Shown piece by piece: positions 4,913-7,675 of a DNA stretch of 7,675 nt. Below the pieces are notes generated by a model. The model did no database searches. It was not told the origin of the DNA and saw only the letters and a list, made by a program, of their open reading frames with translations. Numbering within the stretch: the stretch's first letter is position 1; each line of letters begins with the position of its first letter. The DNA is taken from the NCBI GenBank assembly GCA_017609145.1, contig JAFCEM010000036.1, forward strand, positions 1-7,675. Direction: 5' to 3'. The stretch is from Candidatus Aenigmatarchaeota archaeon. Lineage in GTDB: Archaea > Aenigmatarchaeota > Aenigmatarchaeia > QMZP01. A program made the translations under genes and the position numbers.

Positions 4913-6559
4913 ATGAGAATTTGGTTTTTGGTTGTGGCGATTATTGCTGTGATTGTTGTAAGCGGGTGCACAAACGTTGTCCCTGAGTGCGGGAACGGAC
5001 TCTGCGAGGTTGGCGAGAGCTACGAAAGCTGTCCGGGTGACTGCAACCAAACAGGCGGGCAACTATGCGGCAATGGTGTTTGCGAATCAGGCGAAACTGC
5101 CTCTAACTGCCCTGTTGACTGCGGCGGGGGCGGCCTCCCGGACCCGGGTAGCTGGGCAGGATGGCTGAAATACACAGACATCCATGGTTTCTCATTATAC
5201 AGGCCGCAGGGTTGGAGCGTCGAAGTCGAGGACTGCGGCCTCATCAGGGTGGGGGAGAACCTCACAGACGGTACGGGCTCGGCGGCGTTCATATGGACAA
5301 TCGCGCTGAACCAGCAGACAACAGAAGAAGAACTGTTTGATGAAATTGTTTCAGGGCTCAGGGAATTCATCCCGGAGCTGCAGGTTACGGGCGAGCGCTA
5401 TGTTCCAGAATACGATGCCTATGTCGGCACTGCTGAGTACGGCAGCTATGCCGGAGCGCTTATACTCTCAATAGAGGGCATGAACGCGCACTTCGCGGGG
5501 CTTATTGCGCCGAAGGCGCAGTACAACCAGAGTATTGATGAGCTCATCAGGGTACTATACAGCTTCCAGTACGAGCCCGGGCTCATGGACCCGGATGCCG
5601 TGGGAATCGTTCAGATGGGGAAATGGACAGATCCAATTGAAGGGGCATTTTCGCTCAATGTCCCGAAGGGCTGGACAGTCCACAGTGATGAAGCAAACAG
5701 GAATACTGTCAATTACCTGGGCTCCGGTATTAACAGACCGTATGCAGACGCAGGCTATGTGGTAAATGTCTATTCACCGGACCAGAGTACGGGGGTTTTC
5801 TGTTCCAATCCGTATGGATATCTTTATACAGTACCGACAACCGTGCTGGAGCTCGCAGGCTTCACGGAGGGCACACTGTATGACCCAAGTGGGGGTGTTT
5901 TCGAGCCCATGCTCGTGTGGCATTATATGAATGCGTCTGATTACATAACAGAACTCATGATGCCTTTGCTGACCGGATGTACAATAGGCAAGGTGACAAA
6001 CAGGCCTGACCTAGCAGCGCAGTACCAGGGTGCGCCATGGATATCAGAGGTCACCGCGGCAGAGTTGTCTTTTGAATGTTCGGGCACGGCTGAAACAATA
6101 GTTGTCCTTGATACCTACTATGAGCTTGCCGGTGTGGGGATGTGGGCGATTTCCCTGGTGGAGTATTGGGCCCCGGAGGGTGAGATGAAACTTATAGAAA
6201 AAATAGTCAATGAGATGCAGGAAAGCTTCCAGATAGACGCCGCGTGGGCTGCAGAGGAACAGAGGCAGGTGGCCATAAGAACCGGGATTATTAGCGAAAC
6301 CGGGAATGATATAGCGAACATGATACAATCATCATATGAGCTGCGCAGCAATACGCTGGATGAGACCGCACACAAGTTCAGCAACGCCATACTTGGCGTG
6401 GAGGATGTCTATGACCCGGACACGGGCGAGCAGTGGACAGTGCCGTCGGGTTCTGAGCATTACTGGCAGGATATCTACGGCGACATCTGGGGCACGGGGA
6501 CTTATACACCACCGTCATACAGCGAGGACTTCAGAGAACTCGTGTGCCCTTACTGCTGA
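4913..6559 (+). CDS. Secreted lipoprotein with two Cys-rich CGNG repeats and two PsbP-like domains
   Basis: A 548-residue surface protein. Residues 1-18 are a signal peptide and VSGC (16-19) is a lipobox, so Cys19 would be lipidated and the protein anchored outside the membrane. Two copies of a CGNGxCExGE...CPxDC motif lie at 26-44 and 52-70; such repeats occur in archaeal secreted proteins and are thought to be disulfide- or metal-stabilised. A Gly-rich linker leads to a first domain (about 80-222, with GFSLYRPQGWSVE) and a second related domain (about 230-440, with AFSLNVPKGWTVHS). Both look like the PsbP/DUF1795-type fold, so this is an internal duplication. The C-terminal region (about 440-548) has an Ala/Glu helical stretch, then DPDTGEQWTVPSG and IWGTGTYTPP near the end, and closes with CPYC. 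It ends in TGA. Ligand and function are not recognised. No ribosome site precedes the ATG, which fits the leaderless promoter. Confidence 0.8.
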   Translation: MRIWFLVVAIIAVIVVSGCTNVVPECGNGLCEVGESYESCPGDCNQTGGQLCGNGVCESGETASNCPVDCGGGGLPDPGSWAGWLKYTDIHGFSLYRPQGWSVEVEDCGLIRVGENLTDGTGSAAFIWTIALNQQTTEEELFDEIVSGLREFIPELQVTGERYVPEYDAYVGTAEYGSYAGALILSIEGMNAHFAGLIAPKAQYNQSIDELIRVLYSFQYEPGLMDPDAVGIVQMGKWTDPIEGAFSLNVPKGWTVHSDEANRNTVNYLGSGINRPYADAGYVVNVYSPDQSTGVFCSNPYGYLYTVPTTVLELAGFTEGTLYDPSGGVFEPMLVWHYMNASDYITELMMPLLTGCTIGKVTNRPDLAAQYQGAPWISEVTAAELSFECSGTAETIVVLDTYYELAGVGMWAISLVEYWAPEGEMKLIEKIVNEMQESFQIDAAWAAEEQRQVAIRTGIISETGNDIANMIQSSYELRSNTLDETAHKFSNAILGVEDVYDPDTGEQWTVPSGSEHYWQDIYGDIWGTGTYTPPSYSEDFRELVCPYC

Positions 6560-6590
6560 TTCCATAAATTGTTTCAGCCCTACAAATAGC

Positions 6591-6598
6591 TTTTTATA
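6591..6598 (+). promoter_or_regulatory. TATA box of the DNA polymerase gene (leaderless)
   Basis: TTTTTATA is centred about 25 nt before ATG 6620, so transcription would start at or next to the start codon. It is the clearest promoter in the window, and it favours 6620 over the internal Met13. The gap from the lipoprotein TGA is only 60 bp. Confidence 0.65.
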
Positions 6599-6619
6599 AC
6601 CATCCAACAAACTTAACAC

Positions 6620-7675
6620 ATGAGAGTAGCGTCCGGGAAACCAGAGCCCGTGTCCATGAAACTCTGCATCCTTGATGTTGACCATGTTGTTGAGAAACAC
6701 CACCAGGTCGTGAGACTCTGGTGCAAAACCAGAGGCGGTAAAACCGTTGTTGTTCTGGACGATAGTTTCAGGCCGTATTTCTATGCAGAACCAAAAGACC
6801 AGGGTAGGGCAGAGGAGCTTGAGAGAAGGATAAGCGAAACAGCAATCGAGGAAAAAACGCCTGAAACAGTCGAGATTGTTGAGAAGAAGCTTTTCGGCAG
6901 GATGAAGAAACTCATCAGGGTTTCGGTTTCTCTCTCCACAGACGTGCCCAAATTCCGGGAGATTGTAAGGAACTTTGACGCTGTCAGGAACACCTACGAA
7001 TACGCGGTTTCCTTCTACAGACGCTACATGATTGACAGGAATCTCGTACCCATGCAATGGATGGAGGTAAACGGCACTGAGACTGATAAAAGAGGACTTG
7101 CCGCGGATTCTGTCATGAAACTGAAAACAATCAAACCATTGCCGGATGAACAGGGCTACCCGAGCCTGCGTGTGCTTGCCTTTGACACGGAGCTCATCAG
7201 GGAAAAGGGTACTGAGAAGATAGTTCTGGCTTCCTTCATGGATAACAGAGGTTTCAAAAAAACTATTGCCATTGGTTCAGGCATCGATTCCGGGAATGGT
7301 ATAACCTTCGTAAAGGATGAGGCGGAGCTGATAAAAGCCCTTGCTGAAACAGTCAGAAAAAGGAACCCGGATATAATAGTGGGCTACAACTCGGATGTGT
7401 TTGACTTCCGCAAGATCGCAGACAAGGCTGCTGAGAACGACATGCTCCTGTCTCTCGGGAGGGAGAACACGGAACTGGTATTCAGAAGAAGGGAGAGGAT
7501 ATATGCAGCAAGGATGTTCGGCAGGGTGCACATCGACCTCTACAATTTCGTGGAGCACATTCTCGGCTCGTCCATGTCAACCGAGACCCTGACGCTCTCG
7601 AGGGTTGCAGCCGAGCTCATCGGTGTTGAGAAGGATACAGTAAAATGGCCGGAGATGGAGGAATCGTGGAAAAGA
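6620..7675 (+). CDS. polB: Family B DNA polymerase, N-terminal 352 residues (continues beyond window)
   Basis: Replicative family B polymerase with 3'-5' proofreading; only the N-terminal and most of the exonuclease domain are inside the window, and the frame is open to the last base. Seen: an N-terminal domain starting MKLCILDVDHV after a 12-residue extension, with RPYFYAEP (51-58). Exo I is AFDTEL with Asp189 and Glu191. Exo II is GYNSDVFDF, with Asn257 and Asp262. Later GRVHIDLYNFVEHI (301-314) and TLTLSRVAAELIG match the stretch before Exo III, which lies beyond the edge, as do all polymerase motifs. The exonuclease residues seen are intact, so proofreading is expected. Start 6620 is chosen because of the TATA box; Met13 (6656) would match the usual family N-terminus more closely and remains possible. 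Confidence 0.93.
   Translation, partial: MRVASGKPEPVSMKLCILDVDHVVEKHHQVVRLWCKTRGGKTVVVLDDSFRPYFYAEPKDQGRAEELERRISETAIEEKTPETVEIVEKKLFGRMKKLIRVSVSLSTDVPKFREIVRNFDAVRNTYEYAVSFYRRYMIDRNLVPMQWMEVNGTETDKRGLAADSVMKLKTIKPLPDEQGYPSLRVLAFDTELIREKGTEKIVLASFMDNRGFKKTIAIGSGIDSGNGITFVKDEAELIKALAETVRKRNPDIIVGYNSDVFDFRKIADKAAENDMLLSLGRENTELVFRRRERIYAARMFGRVHIDLYNFVEHILGSSMSTETLTLSRVAAELIGVEKDTVKWPEMEESWKR

Overview
The window is archaeal and most likely from a DPANN-type genome; Micrarchaeota/ARMAN is the best guess. The evidence is an elongator tRNA-Met gene interrupted by an intron, an archaeal splicing endonuclease that appears to have three units (the architecture described from ARMAN lineages), an archaeal SMC, a family B DNA polymerase, and TATA-like boxes about 26-30 nt upstream of start codons with no ribosome binding site, which suggests mostly leaderless transcripts. 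The lineage call is inference.

Layout: a minus-strand smc gene (head, half-length arm, hinge) ends at a TAG at 24-26 and runs off the left edge if that codon is read. Divergent from it is a SpoIIM/DUF95 membrane protein (1634-2434). Next is a minus-strand gene for a small exported, membrane-anchored Cys-containing protein (2444-2740), split by an in-frame TAG. A tandem TATA-like duplication separates it from the plus-strand intron-containing tRNA-Met (2807-2936). A visibly AT-rich patch of decayed genes follows: a HAD phosphatase relic that starts at the tRNA 3' end, and a frameshifted receiver-like gene on the minus strand. Then come the tRNA splicing endonuclease (3586-4794), a repeat-rich spacer, a surface lipoprotein (4913-6559), and the N-terminal 352 residues of a family B DNA polymerase that leaves the window on the right.

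Functional links: the endonuclease would process the intron in the tRNA-Met gene 650 bp upstream, whose bulge-helix-bulge is imperfect, as a broad-specificity enzyme would tolerate. smc and polB are chromosome maintenance genes. The lipoprotein, the SpoIIM-family protein and the small exported protein are envelope components.

The most unusual signal is that both in-frame TAG codons interrupt reading frames that continue sensibly on the far side (smc and the small exported protein), while every clear gene end in the window uses TAA or TGA. This is compatible with TAG being read through or reassigned, as with pyrrolysine, but two cases are too few to exclude mutation or sequencing error.
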